Assembly (NCBI GenBank): GCA_008690995.1
Contig: VRMN01000001.1
Location: forward strand, 1,550,001-1,614,000
From: Porphyridium purpureum
Taxonomy: Eukaryota; Rhodophyta; Bangiophyceae; Porphyridiales; Porphyridiaceae
Length of the DNA: 64,000 bases
Reading direction: 5' to 3'
Shown: positions 19,030 to 29,083 of the stretch, piece after piece
How the letters are laid out: each line of letters starts with the position of its first letter
Position numbering within the stretch: the stretch's first letter is position 1
Made by a program: the position numbers and the translations under genes
Notes under the pieces: generated by a model
The model's database searches: none
What the model was told of the DNA's origin: nothing
The model's input: only the letters and a program-made list of their open reading frames with translations

Positions 19030-19449
19030 GATTAACGCGCGCGGAGCTGCCCTCCGTGCGTCGCGCTTGTGCAAAGGAGAATGGCAATGCCCAACCCACA
19101 CTCGAAAAGTTCAATGCTTGGTGTTTCTCATCCGCCGCAACCCCGTCGCGGCCACATTCCACTCGAGCGGGAGATGAACGTGTTGCAAGGCTATTTTGCG
19201 AGCTCCAAAGTTCCTAGCGTAAGGTATGGAGCGGAACGGGTCGCGTGAAGATGAGTGGCGGGCGCGGGCAGCGCCGGGAAGAGCACGACAGAGCGAGGTG
19301 TCGCGTCGTTTCTCTCTCTTCTGCAGCTCGTTAACCAACTTTCGGTACCGCCAAAATTCAGCATTTTACTGGTGGCCAAGGCAAAAAGTGAAATCTAACC
19401 GTTCCGCATCTTCTTCGCGAGGCGCGCACCTGTGTTGATGGACACGCAC
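19030..19449. other. Intergenic spacer
   Basis: 420 bases between the SOUL-DUF2358 start and the PRL stop, both on the minus strand. No gene seen. Confidence 0.4.
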
Positions 19450-20397
19450 CTACTTGCGCTTTCCATTCCCGCCATTCTGGCTCGCCGACTTGGACAAGAC
19501 GTTCTTGGCCCGCTGCATGAGCGACGGCGACGCCTTGTTCGCGCCCGCGCGATCCGCACGACGCACATACTCGTCCAAGAATTGGAACTGCTTCACATTG
19601 ATGGCGCCGCGGCGCAACGAGCGAATGACGCCGACCGCTTCAAGCGGGCTCATGCCGTACTCCACCAGTGCCAACGCGACCAGCAACGGCGCGCGGCCCA
19701 GGCCGGTCTTGCAATGCACCGCAATCACCTCCTCGCTGCCATACTCGCGATTGGCGCGCTCCATCTCATCCACGAGAGCAAACCACTCGGACAAAATCGC
19801 GTCCGAAGGTACCGAACCATCCTCATAGTCGAGATCCTTCACCTCGAACGCCGGGGAGAGCCGGCTCGCATCATACTGCGGCCGGCACGCCAACACGACG
19901 CGCTTGACGCCAGACTTTCGCCACGTCGCCATAAACGACTTGAGCTCCTCCGGCCGGGGTGCGTCTGACAACATGAAGCGCAGCGAGCCGTGCTCCACGA
20001 GCGTGAACCGCGGCGGCAAGACCCCACGTCTGACCGTATCCATCGGACGCAGTGCCGATATCGTGAGCGGCGAGTTTGTCCCGCGTGCAGCGTCGAACAA
20101 ATTCTGCTGCTGCTGCAACGGCAGCTGTGGCTCCAGCGTCGCAAAGGACAGCGACTTGCCTCCCATCCCTTTCTCTGCGGCGCCCAGCGCCTTGGCCGCG
20201 ACAACGCCGGACGGCGTACGCGCGTCGCTCGACGGCATCTCTCCTTGGTGCAAGTCGCCATCGCGAGCAGAGTGTAGCGCGCGAGGCTTGATTGCCTGTT
20301 CCGGCTCGGAACGGCGGATGCGCTGGTCGCGGCGCCCGCGCACAGCTTCGCGCTCGGACGTCGAGCGCGCCAGCATCAAGAACGAGGCGTGCGCCAT
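19450..20397 (-). CDS. PRL / PTP4A-type protein tyrosine phosphatase with long N-terminus
   Basis: 315 residues. The C-terminal about 200 residues are a dual-specificity phosphatase domain of the PRL type: LVEHGSLRFMLSDAP, the acid-loop VKDLDYEDGSVPSD with the general-acid Asp, and the P-loop HCKTGLGRAPLLVALALVEYGM near residue 227 (CX5R satisfied), followed by IRSLRRGAINVKQFQFLDEY, close to the animal PRL ending. It differs from animal PRLs in two ways: a roughly 105-residue basic, probably disordered N-terminal extension, and a C-terminus ending NGGNGKRK without a CAAX prenylation box. Membrane attachment by prenylation is therefore not expected; the Lys/Arg tail could still bind acidic lipids. 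Confidence 0.87.
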   Translation of the reverse strand: MAHASFLMLARSTSEREAVRGRRDQRIRRSEPEQAIKPRALHSARDGDLHQGEMPSSDARTPSGVVAAKALGAAEKGMGGKSLSFATLEPQLPLQQQQNLFDAARGTNSPLTISALRPMDTVRRGVLPPRFTLVEHGSLRFMLSDAPRPEELKSFMATWRKSGVKRVVLACRPQYDASRLSPAFEVKDLDYEDGSVPSDAILSEWFALVDEMERANREYGSEEVIAVHCKTGLGRAPLLVALALVEYGMSPLEAVGVIRSLRRGAINVKQFQFLDEYVRRADRAGANKASPSLMQRAKNVLSKSASQNGGNGKRK

Positions 20398-20721
20398 TGT
20401 CTCAATGATTCACCTAGAGGCAGCTCTGCCCTGCCGCCTGTTTCAAACTTTTCCCTTTCTTTTCGGGCCTCACGCTCGTCCTTATTTCACCACGCGCTCT
20501 CCCCTTCACAAACACACCAATGTCACGCGGCGACTTGTCCGACACGAACAAAACAGACAAGCTCTCCCGGAGTGCACCTTTTTTTCTTTCTCACAGCAGG
20601 ACGAGCTCAGTAGCGACACGCAGTACTCCTCCTCCAGCCGCCGACATGCTTTCCTTACGTCGCTCGCTGTCGTCCTTCCCACGTTTTGCACGAGCGCACT
20701 CGAGTGCCGTGCGCGGTAAGC

Positions 20722-20763
20722 TGCTGCTCTTGCTGCTCTTGCTGCTCTTGCTGCTCCTGCTCG
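20722..20763. repeat. 9-bp imperfect tandem repeat (CTGCTCTTG)n
   Basis: Four to five units of CTGCTCTTG/CTGCTGCTC in the spacer between the PRL and DnaJ genes. Confidence 0.9.
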
Positions 20764-21120
20764 CGGCGTGGCGTTTACGGGTCCAGCGCGTCTACGCCGG
20801 TCTTCACCCCTCGCACCGTTCCCCCTACCTGCATCCCCGTCTCCATATATGTAGCCCGTCCTCCTCCCCACGCCTCCCCCAATGCACGCCCTCCCCTTGC
20901 CTTCTTCCCTCTTATCCCTTCCTCTCTTCCACTCCACACACCGCGCACCCCCTTTCCCCTCCCTTTTCCCCACGACTTCCACCTGTCGGCCCGCTGTTTA
21001 TATAGGGAGCGGCGGCGCGCGCAATGTTCATTCCTTTCGAATAGCCATTCCGCCGGCGTCTTGTGGCGTTCGGGCGTTCCGGCGTTCGGTGTCTGGCCGC
21101 GTGTATGGGACGCTCCATAC

Positions 21121-21145
21121 CAAAACACACACACACACACACACG
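21121..21145. repeat. (CA)n microsatellite
   Basis: About twelve CA units. Confidence 0.95.
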
Positions 21146-21469
21146 CACATGCCACTACCAGCCCGCCGCGCTTCGTATGTGGGAGCGTATGTTTTGGTAT
21201 GGAGCGGTAGAACGCGGTTCGAACTACTCGACTCGTGCTTGAACAGCTGGCGGTGTTGTGTGACACGACGCCAGCGCGTCCGTCCGTCCGTCAGCCGCGC
21301 GTTCTCGACGAAACGGCGGCCGTAAAGTCAGAGGCGCGTGCGGAAGCGCGCGTAGGGTGGAATGCGGATTGCATTGCCATCGCGGGGGTACTGTGCGCGG
21401 GGGCACACCGCTCGAACGCAGCGCGCAGGGCAAGACGAAACAAGGGATGTTGTACACAAGCGGCTCGGT

Positions 21470-23554
21470 TTATGCGTCGTCCTCGGCCTCCGCGGTCGCC
21501 ATGCCGGCAAACACATCGTTCAGGTTGATCGTGCCGATCTCCGGCGACCCGTTCTCCATGAAGACCTTGCCCAGTTTCTGCAGCGCCGTCGCGCGCGCCG
21601 CAAGGATGTCCGACTTGGACGCAGGCTTCTCGTCGCCCGTCGCCGCCTTCTTCTTCCCAAACAGCTTGATGCTCGGCAGCGCGCTCTTCGCCCTCTCACC
21701 AACGCTGTTCAGCAGGTCTTCTCCGGACAGCACGTGGTCCACCACCATGTCCAGCGTATCCTGAATGTCAATCGCCGTCATCTGCCACATAATGTCCATC
21801 ACACTCGCCTGCATGTCCTGCTCAATCGCCGCAACCTCGGCGGGCGTCAGCTCGCGCCCTTCTGCCGCGGCTTCCGCGCGCTTCCTCTCCATCACCTTCT
21901 GCTTCTTCTGCGCCTCCACCGCCTTGGACACAATCTTCATCCGCGTGTTAAACTTGGACGCCTTGTACCCCGTGCTCTTAAACATGCCTCCCAGCCCCAG
22001 CGCCTTTTGGCGGCTCAAGTAGATGTCTGCCTTTTGCGAGTAGATCACGCCTATACTGTACAGCATGGCCTCTCCAAAGCTGGCCGTCTTGAGCGTCTTG
22101 CCTTGCTCGTTCGCCCAGCTCATGAACGCCTCGTGCTCGCCGTTCACATACGGCTGCAACATCCTCACAAGCTCCCACCGCAACGTCTCGACGCGCGTTT
22201 TTTGCTTCTTCTTCATATCTGCACGCGCCGCCTCTGTATTCGCGCTGTCGGCCATTTCCATCTGCGCCGCGATCGCCAGCTCGCCCACGTACTTGTCAAA
22301 CTTGTCGCTGCCAAAGATCATCGCGAATAATGTGCGCGGGTCCACGGCCTCGTAGTTTTCGCTGTGAATCACGTGCTGCAGGCCGTGCGCGTCGTACGCG
22401 GCCCGCGTCGCCTCGTTGCCAAGCACTTGGTACGCCTGGCTGATTTGCTGGAAACGCTCCGTGGCGTTGGGGTCCTCCTTATTTTTGTCCGGGTGGTTGT
22501 CCTTGGCCAGCCGGAAGTACGCCTTTTTGATCTCTGCATCCGTGGCGTCGGTCGGCACACCCAAAATGTCGTACAGTTCGGTTTCCGCCACTTCGTGCCG
22601 CTTCTTCCGACGCGCTGCGGGATGATTTGCACCATCTGCGGCGGCCGCGCCGCCACCGCCGCCTGCACCGCCCTTGCCGCCGTTGGCCTTCTTTTTGGCG
22701 AGCTCCTGCTGGAGCTTCATGAGCTCTGGTTCCAGCGGACACAGCTCAAGGCCCCTGTCGAGCGCGGCCTGAGCGTCGTCGAACCTTTCGAGCAGAATCA
22801 GCGCGGCGACCTTGCGCTGATGCCCGCGCGGCCACGACGGGTCGAGCTCGATCGTCTTGTCAGCATCCTCTACCGCGTACTCGATTGTCATGGCGCTGTC
22901 GTTCTCCTCGCCCTTGCGCGCGTACGCCACGGAGCGGTTCGAATAAATGCGCTTGTCGTGCTCGCGGCCCGCCGACGTGAGCACGTTGATGGCCTCGGTG
23001 TAGTGCGCGATCGCGGCGCTCCACTCTTGCTTTGCAAACGCCTGGTTGCCCAGCAGGCGCTCCTGCTCAGCGAGGTCCACCTCTTGGGGCGCTCGGGCCT
23101 TGGGCTGGCTGGCGAGCCGCTCGGACACGATCGCGCGCTGCTGCTTGAGCGCTTCGTACGCGGCTGGTTCCTGCTCGGCGCTGGCGCGTTGCAGCCCCAG
23201 ATCAGCCGCAGCGAGCGCGTCGTCGTACGCGTCCAATCGCTGGAGCGTGGTGCACAGGCGCAGGTACGCCTTTGCCCACGTGGGCCAGTAGCGCACGGCG
23301 TCCTGTGCGTCATCGCGCGCGTCCTCCAGCAAGTCCCTCCTCTCGTGCGGCGGCACTTCCAAGCTCTTGGACGCCTTTGCCGCGGCGCGATTGCTGTAGC
23401 ACTTGGCGAGCAGCTGCTGCACGGCGTCGGACGCCGGGTCGCCCTCCGCGCCGCTGTTCGCCGCCTCAATCGCTATGCCATACTTCTCAATCGCCGCGTC
23501 CCACCGCCCTTCCTGAAACGCCTCGTTCCCTTCCAACCGATACGCCTCTGCCAT
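21470..23554 (-). CDS. TPR-DnaJ-X co-chaperone
   Basis: 694 residues from the ATG at 23554 (MAEAYRLEGNEAFQEGRWDAAIEKYG), which is itself the first TPR motif. TPR-type helices fill about 1-290 (for example NQAFAKQEWSAAIAHYTEAI and KTIELDPSWPRGHQRKVAAL). A Gly/Ala linker leads to a J domain at about 323-390: ETELYDILGVPTDATDAEIKKAYFRLA with the HPD tripeptide (NHPDKNKED). The rest is a DnaJ-X domain (EAVDPRTLFAMIFGSDKFDKYVGELAIA...), as in yeast Caj1/Djp1. TPRs usually bind Hsp70/Hsp90 EEVD tails, and the J domain stimulates Hsp70 ATPase. The 5' end is about 150 bases from a recent Copia insertion. Confidence 0.88.
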   Translation of the reverse strand: MAEAYRLEGNEAFQEGRWDAAIEKYGIAIEAANSGAEGDPASDAVQQLLAKCYSNRAAAKASKSLEVPPHERRDLLEDARDDAQDAVRYWPTWAKAYLRLCTTLQRLDAYDDALAAADLGLQRASAEQEPAAYEALKQQRAIVSERLASQPKARAPQEVDLAEQERLLGNQAFAKQEWSAAIAHYTEAINVLTSAGREHDKRIYSNRSVAYARKGEENDSAMTIEYAVEDADKTIELDPSWPRGHQRKVAALILLERFDDAQAALDRGLELCPLEPELMKLQQELAKKKANGGKGGAGGGGGAAAADGANHPAARRKKRHEVAETELYDILGVPTDATDAEIKKAYFRLAKDNHPDKNKEDPNATERFQQISQAYQVLGNEATRAAYDAHGLQHVIHSENYEAVDPRTLFAMIFGSDKFDKYVGELAIAAQMEMADSANTEAARADMKKKQKTRVETLRWELVRMLQPYVNGEHEAFMSWANEQGKTLKTASFGEAMLYSIGVIYSQKADIYLSRQKALGLGGMFKSTGYKASKFNTRMKIVSKAVEAQKKQKVMERKRAEAAAEGRELTPAEVAAIEQDMQASVMDIMWQMTAIDIQDTLDMVVDHVLSGEDLLNSVGERAKSALPSIKLFGKKKAATGDEKPASKSDILAARATALQKLGKVFMENGSPEIGTINLNDVFAGMATAEAEDDA

Positions 23555-23670
23555 CTCTCCCAACCTTCCCACCCCCACTTCCCCAACGCCCACCTTGTTT
23601 CCTCCTCTTCCCCCCACTCTTCCTCTTCCGTTTCTCCCGACACTCGCACCTGCAGCACGCCACTTCAAAC

Positions 23671-23708
23671 ACTGTACACCACTGTACTCTACTGTACTCT
23701 ACTGTACT
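23671..23708. repeat. Decamer minisatellite, left part
   Basis: ACTGTACACC then units of ACTGTACTCT, ending at the Copia LTR. The same decamer continues at 36105-36161 on the other side of the element, so the array was split by the insertion. Confidence 0.9.
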
Positions 23709-24056
23709 CCAAGATTGGGTCATAGGAATGAACGTGGGGGACGAGGTCCAACACTGATAAGGGGAGACAGCAAACCGAAATCCACTGCTGAGAAGACAAG
23801 ACCAAAAGGGTATCCACGAGAAACCTCCTTTAATCCGCGCCCTGATCTCCTCTGACTAAAAGCTAACAAAACACGTCTACGGCGAAGCGAAAGGGTGCTG
23901 GTTATATACCCGTGCGGCGCCATGGACGGCCGCCGTCGCCGCCCATATTGGTGCAGTGTGGGCACAGATTGAGGCTGCCGGCTGCTCACTCATCTGCAGC
24001 AGTACGACGGAACTGAACGCCCGCTCGATACTGGAGTACAGCTTGACCCCATTCAC
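23709..24056 (-). repeat. Copia 3' LTR
   Basis: 348 bp, identical by eye to 35757-36104. On the minus strand it starts GTGAATGGGG and contains a TATA-like GGGTATATAACC (about 23900). The purine tract lies immediately inside it at 24057-24070. Confidence 0.92.
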
Positions 24057-24232
24057 GCGCCCTCTCAAGCTTAATCCATATCGAGCGCAGGCTAAAAGAG
24101 ATTCATATCAAAAGCCCCCAACAAGGGGGTGTATAGCTAGGACTAGCCATACCATCATCATATCCATAACGGGTTGGTTTCACCATACCCGAACATTCAT
24201 AAGAGGGCGAATTGGTGCTCTGCCCTCACAAC

Positions 24233-27200
24233 CTAACACGACTCCGTGGCCGAAGGGGAAAGAAGGGATGACGAGAGGCCCCACGCGCGCGCATGGCCGC
24301 GGAATACATCGGCGCTCACCGGCTTCGTGAGCGGGTCAGCCATATTGCCCCGTGTGGGCACGTGGTCAAAGGTCACGAGTGCTTCACGGTAAAGCTCGTG
24401 AAGCCAAGCCAGACAAATTTTCTGGGTCTTGCTCGCATGGAGCAGTCCTGGACTGAATCCCTTCATCACCGCGCCAAGCGCGGTCTCATTATCGCAGCGG
24501 ATGGTGGCGCGCGGCCATCCCCGGCCCACATCCTCCAGGAAAAGCGCGATGGGAAACAGCGCGTTCTGCACTGCGCCATGGAGCGCCACCAGCTCTGCTT
24601 CGGCTGTCGAGGTCGCAACGCGCCTCTGACGTCTACTGGACCACTCGACAAGGTGACGGGTATCACCGGACACCAAGAATAAAGCAGTACCACTGGTTGA
24701 GCGACCGGGATCCAAATCGGAATCCACATAAGAATGGATCATTATCTGAGCATTCTCCGCTTGCGGCACCGGATAGCGCAAGCGCACATCTGCGTGCTTG
24801 TACAAGTACGCGAGGACCTCGCTGAGTGCGCGTTCTGCATCAGCCGACCAGCGATCTGTGTGACGCGCAATCATTGCCACTGCGTGTGCGACATCGGGGC
24901 GTGTGGTCCTGGCGAGCCACATGAGCTTGCCCAGGCATGAGCGCACCTCAGACGAGCAAGAATTTGCTTCTTCGCTCGTCTTGACTCGGGATGAAAGTGG
25001 TGTTGCCCTTGCGCGCCCACCTTTGTGGGCCGCAGTGATGTACCTGGCAAATTCGCAGCTATCAAAAATCCACGCGCCCTCCTCGCGGTACACATTCACG
25101 CCGAGGTAGCGGATTGGTTTTGCGCGCGTGCTTTCCGAGATGAGCTGCGCACTCTTAGTGATGTTGAACATTCTTACTAGCTCACGCATTGCCTCGCTCA
25201 CCGAGTGTGTAGTGCCAAGGATGGCACCATCGTCCACGTAAAGGACGAGCAAAGTAAGCGCGCCATTTCGTCTGCGCCAGTAAATGTTCTTGTCCGAAGC
25301 CGACTCTTTCCAGTGTGCGGCACATAACTTTTCGCGAGCATAAGCCGAATAATCGAATCCCGCTCTGGGCAATCCGTAAAGTGCCATCGGTATTGGCACG
25401 ACGGGGTTTGGAATCGAAGAAATTTTCCGCATATCAGCTCGCGGCAACACAGAATCCAAGAACGGCATCAAGGATTTGAAGTACGCAAAGGTCGGACTTC
25501 CGAGTAATGGTGCGTGTACATAGGCAGCATCGATGTCAAAGAACATCGCATCTGCGGCCTCACCATGAGTATGAAGCGCAACCGACACCGCAGCACGAAT
25601 GCTCGAAAGGCCCGGAGGCCGGTCAAACTGCGGCACTTCGGGCGGGGCGCGCCGGCCTGTTGCATCAGTGATGTGGCACCCTTGTGCCACAACGCGGCAC
25701 TTCAGCACGCGATGCTCGGGAGGCATCTCACTGTTCTTAATAGCCATGATTGGCTTCATGTTCACAAAGCGTGCTTGCTTTGCGCGCGCAGCCTCGTGCT
25801 TGCTGACCACCTTATGAAACGGCAGAGCGCCGCTTCCTATAAGTGTTTGCATCTCCTTCTGAAACGCAATGCGGCCTGGCTTTGTGTGCGCGTGATCGGC
25901 AAATGGCACTATCTCGGCTACACCAAGTTCTACAACTTCACCGCTGCAGCTTGCGGTGCGCCCATGTTGAGCGCCAAGCCCTTCCTCCGTTGTCTCCTGC
26001 TGCGCCAGCTGCGCCACGCCTAACACCATCTGCATAGCGCGCGTGTTCCCGGTCTTGATGCCGCGCCGATGCTCTTTGAGACCCATGGCGCGCTCGCCGA
26101 GTAGGCCCATGGCTGCCGCATGAGATCGCAAACCCTTGCTTCCAATGCCGCGCAGTGACTCACCTCCGCTTTCACCAATCAAGGACCAATTAGGCCCGTG
26201 CTTTTCGTATCCTGCGCTGAGCGCGTTGTTCATATCTGCGCTCCAGACGCGGCGTTCCTTCTTCCTCTGCGGCGGCGAAACAAGAACAACCTCATTGTCT
26301 TCTTGCTGGGCTTCAGCACTTTTATCACCGGGCAGACTTGACTGAGTATGCCCCGATGATCGATTGCCCTCGGATTCGTGCATGCTATCCCGCTCCGGCA
26401 TTACCCGAGCCATTACACCCTCTTCAGATGGGCGCTCTTTCTTGGGAAATTCGTTTGCTGATAAAGACCACTCTCCTACCCACCTCGCCGTTGTGGACCG
26501 GAGGTCGGCGTAGGGTGCGACAAGAAGGTTAAGGGGTGTTCGCGTTGTTGTTGGGGTTGGCATGCGTATGCCGATGACGAGCGCCAATGTGCCTGGCGGA
26601 TCGTACTTTGTACGCTCGGGCGCCAAGACGTACACGCCGCGGCCGAACGGCGGAAGCTCACGGTTCCAAGCGAACCCGTAGCGAGCCTCATACGGCGTCT
26701 TGCCGTCAGCGCCCTCCCACTTGACGTTTCGGGCAGCTGCCCAGTACTGAGCCGCAAATGCGAACCACGGCGAATCGAGTCCAGCGGCGGCGAGTAATGC
26801 GCGAACGCCCGCGTTCAAGTCACGATGCATTCTTTCGTGGATGGCATGCGTATTGGGACGGTGTGGGAGCCCGACCTCGTGGGCTACCAGGTTACCTTTC
26901 AGGGCTGTCTCGAAAGCGCCTTGAAACTCTCCTCCATCATCGGTCTTGACAAGACGCGGCCAGCCGCGTCCGCGCTGTATCTCAATCAGCGCCATCAACG
27001 TGCTCTCAGATGTTTTGTTCGCAAGCGGCGCGACTACCAACCAAGCGGTTGCCGCATCACGGTGGGTCATAAGCCAACGTGTTCCACATATGCCCGTCTC
27101 GGTTGGATCAACTAAGTCGACCGATACAACATCGTTAAATCCCTCGAATTGGGAATTTTCCTTCTTACGCGGCGCGCGAAGTACTTTCAACTTCGCCGCC

Positions 27201-28798
27201 TGACAGGCATCACAACTTGCTTTGGCGGGCATGTGCAGCACTCCGTGCTCATCTTCTGGCACCTCTTCGTTAGCGCGTGGTGCGTGCGCCTTATGCCCGC
27301 TTGCGACGGCACACTCAAATGGTTTCTCCGGCTCATCTGCCGGTGCTTCAATTGCGGCAGCTGGCCCAGGAATGCTTTTCCCAGCAACTTGAATTTTCAA
27401 TTCATGTGCATGTAGCCAGTCCAAGCCGAGAATTAACTCATGATGCCCTTGATGCACCCACGCATTTGTGCTCTCATCAGTCGCGCCGGGCGCGACGAGC
27501 AGGAATGAGGCTTTGCCATGAATTGGCTCACTGCGCCCATCGGCCAGTCGAATGCGTGGCCCGTTCGCTCCGCACTTCGTGTACGGCACTCGCAAGCGGC
27601 GACACAGAGCTTGCGAAATGAAGGTTGCGGTGGCGCCAGTATCAACAATGGCCTGAGCCTTGTGCCCGTTGACGAATACTGGCAGTCGAATTAGATCCGA
27701 AGCGCCGCTGACGGCGCTGGTTCCAATCTCGTACTCGGCCACACCCAGCTCTTGCGTGCAATCTGCGGCCCAGTGGCCGCGTCTTCCGCAATTGCGACAA
27801 GTATCAGCACCGAGATGATTGCCTATTAGCGGCCTACGGTTTCCCTTTGATTGTGCCTTCGGCACGTTCTTGCCTTTGTTGTTTCGTCGGCCATACCTCC
27901 GACGCGGCCCTTCAGCCGTCCCAAGATCCATCGGCGCGACGCCATCGTTGGAGAAGGCGGACGCGTGGACGCTCTGCCGATACACGGCATCAATTGCCAG
28001 TGCCGCTCGGAGTGCCTCATGGTAGTCGGTGGGCTGCTTCAACAGCACTTGCACTTGGATTTTCGCCTGCAAACCGCGCACGAAGCGATCGAGACGTTCC
28101 GAATCGCTGACGGACGGAAGGCGAAGTAGGCAATTACCGAAATCGTTTGCGTACTCATGCACGCTTCGATTGCGCTGCACGCAGGCAGCGAGTCGGTCAC
28201 GAGCGATCTGACTTGAAGCAATGGGTTCAAATTCCCTCTTAAAGACGCCAATGAAGCGGTCGAACCTGATCGGTTTCGGTTCCAGCACGGACCACCATAG
28301 CCTCGCGGCTCCGTGAAAGAAAGATGCGGCTACACGCACACATTTCAGCTCCGCGTCGTCATCCCATGTACGACCGGCAAGCTGGTATTCCTCTCTCAAC
28401 TGTGAGAGGATGCGATCGTTCGCGGCGTCGCACCACGACGCGACCACAAGCGCGTCGCGTTCTCCGAGGAAAGCGGGCATGGGAGCGTGCTTGACTTGAG
28501 ACGTCGCGTCAACGCGCGAGTATGCGTCATTGCGCACGCGGTGCAATTCAGCGGCGAGCGCTGCGCGCTCTTCCTGCACCTGTCCAATGAGTTCCTCGCG
28601 CATGCGCGAAAACTCTTGAGACATGGCCTGTCGCATGAGCTCAATATCGCTCTGCGCGGCGGCCATCGTCGGCTGATGATGCTGCTGTGCAGCTGCCTGC
28701 GCAGCCAGCTCGGCCTGCATGGCCTGCTGCTGCTGGCGAGCTAGCGCCGCGTTGCGCTCTTGCTCCAGCCGGGTGGGGGTCCTATGACCTGACTCCAT
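24233..28798 (-). CDS. Copia gag-pol polyprotein with an extra Myb/SANT-like domain
   Basis: 1521 residues in one frame from the ATG at 28798 (MESGHRTPTRLEQERN). In order: gag (about 100-300, with a WW...F...F pattern and EYANDFGNCLLRLP), zinc knuckle CRNCGRRGHWAADC (about 335), retropepsin IVDTGATATF (about 385), integrase zinc/catalytic core (about 545-700, VKTDDGGEF), a Myb/SANT-like segment at about 846-893 (RRVWSADMNNALSAGYEKHG, then NWSLIG and LRSHAAAMGL), RT (about 1000-1200, LYVDDGAILG) and RNase H (about 1400-1500). Integrase before RT places it in Copia; the gag and protease look more Gypsy-like. The SANT-like block is not a usual part of Copia pol. Confidence 0.9.
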   Translation of the reverse strand: MESGHRTPTRLEQERNAALARQQQQAMQAELAAQAAAQQHHQPTMAAAQSDIELMRQAMSQEFSRMREELIGQVQEERAALAAELHRVRNDAYSRVDATSQVKHAPMPAFLGERDALVVASWCDAANDRILSQLREEYQLAGRTWDDDAELKCVRVAASFFHGAARLWWSVLEPKPIRFDRFIGVFKREFEPIASSQIARDRLAACVQRNRSVHEYANDFGNCLLRLPSVSDSERLDRFVRGLQAKIQVQVLLKQPTDYHEALRAALAIDAVYRQSVHASAFSNDGVAPMDLGTAEGPRRRYGRRNNKGKNVPKAQSKGNRRPLIGNHLGADTCRNCGRRGHWAADCTQELGVAEYEIGTSAVSGASDLIRLPVFVNGHKAQAIVDTGATATFISQALCRRLRVPYTKCGANGPRIRLADGRSEPIHGKASFLLVAPGATDESTNAWVHQGHHELILGLDWLHAHELKIQVAGKSIPGPAAAIEAPADEPEKPFECAVASGHKAHAPRANEEVPEDEHGVLHMPAKASCDACQAAKLKVLRAPRKKENSQFEGFNDVVSVDLVDPTETGICGTRWLMTHRDAATAWLVVAPLANKTSESTLMALIEIQRGRGWPRLVKTDDGGEFQGAFETALKGNLVAHEVGLPHRPNTHAIHERMHRDLNAGVRALLAAAGLDSPWFAFAAQYWAAARNVKWEGADGKTPYEARYGFAWNRELPPFGRGVYVLAPERTKYDPPGTLALVIGIRMPTPTTTRTPLNLLVAPYADLRSTTARWVGEWSLSANEFPKKERPSEEGVMARVMPERDSMHESEGNRSSGHTQSSLPGDKSAEAQQEDNEVVLVSPPQRKKERRVWSADMNNALSAGYEKHGPNWSLIGESGGESLRGIGSKGLRSHAAAMGLLGERAMGLKEHRRGIKTGNTRAMQMVLGVAQLAQQETTEEGLGAQHGRTASCSGEVVELGVAEIVPFADHAHTKPGRIAFQKEMQTLIGSGALPFHKVVSKHEAARAKQARFVNMKPIMAIKNSEMPPEHRVLKCRVVAQGCHITDATGRRAPPEVPQFDRPPGLSSIRAAVSVALHTHGEAADAMFFDIDAAYVHAPLLGSPTFAYFKSLMPFLDSVLPRADMRKISSIPNPVVPIPMALYGLPRAGFDYSAYAREKLCAAHWKESASDKNIYWRRRNGALTLLVLYVDDGAILGTTHSVSEAMRELVRMFNITKSAQLISESTRAKPIRYLGVNVYREEGAWIFDSCEFARYITAAHKGGRARATPLSSRVKTSEEANSCSSEVRSCLGKLMWLARTTRPDVAHAVAMIARHTDRWSADAERALSEVLAYLYKHADVRLRYPVPQAENAQIMIHSYVDSDLDPGRSTSGTALFLVSGDTRHLVEWSSRRQRRVATSTAEAELVALHGAVQNALFPIALFLEDVGRGWPRATIRCDNETALGAVMKGFSPGLLHASKTQKICLAWLHELYREALVTFDHVPTRGNMADPLTKPVSADVFRGHARAWGLSSSLLSPSATESC

Positions 28799-28805
28799 AT
28801 GGGAG

Positions 28806-29083
28806 TGCTGTGTACTACACCCGCAGCCACTACAACCCCTCTCTCACCTACAGGCACCCGCCCGGATCGAACCCCGACACCAACGGCACACCAACCTCTC
28901 CTCGCACTTCGGTACCTCCTTTACTTTTCGTTTAGCTCGGGCCGCACGGCGGCGTGGATTATATACTGCCGCAAAGCCCTGGATCTAACTCAGTGGTGGG
29001 TTTGGATGGGGTTTTGGAGGGTGGACTGTACTCTGGAGTACAGGTGCTACATGTGTACAGTGCATGGGGTGTACAGCATAGCA
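28806..29083 (-). repeat. Gypsy-1 3' LTR
   Basis: 278 bp, identical by eye to 35207-35484. It contains a TATA-like AGTATATAATCC on the minus strand (about 28955) and several GTACAG/CTGTAC motifs in the U3 portion (29025-29080). Confidence 0.92.

Larger units (their letters stand above)
20398..21469. other. Pyrimidine-rich intergenic region
   Basis: About 1.07 kb with strong plus-strand pyrimidine bias (20800-21000), an imperfect CTGCTCTTG array (20722-20763) and a CA microsatellite (21121-21145). No coding signal: frames on either strand are low-complexity Pro/Ser/Cys. It covers the PRL promoter side and the DnaJ 3' end. Confidence 0.5.

Noticed and set aside
22364-23725. 453-codon plus-strand open frame opposite the DnaJ gene
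   Set aside because: It is an antisense frame produced by high third-position GC in the TPR-DnaJ gene; Leu/Arg/Val-rich and without domains.
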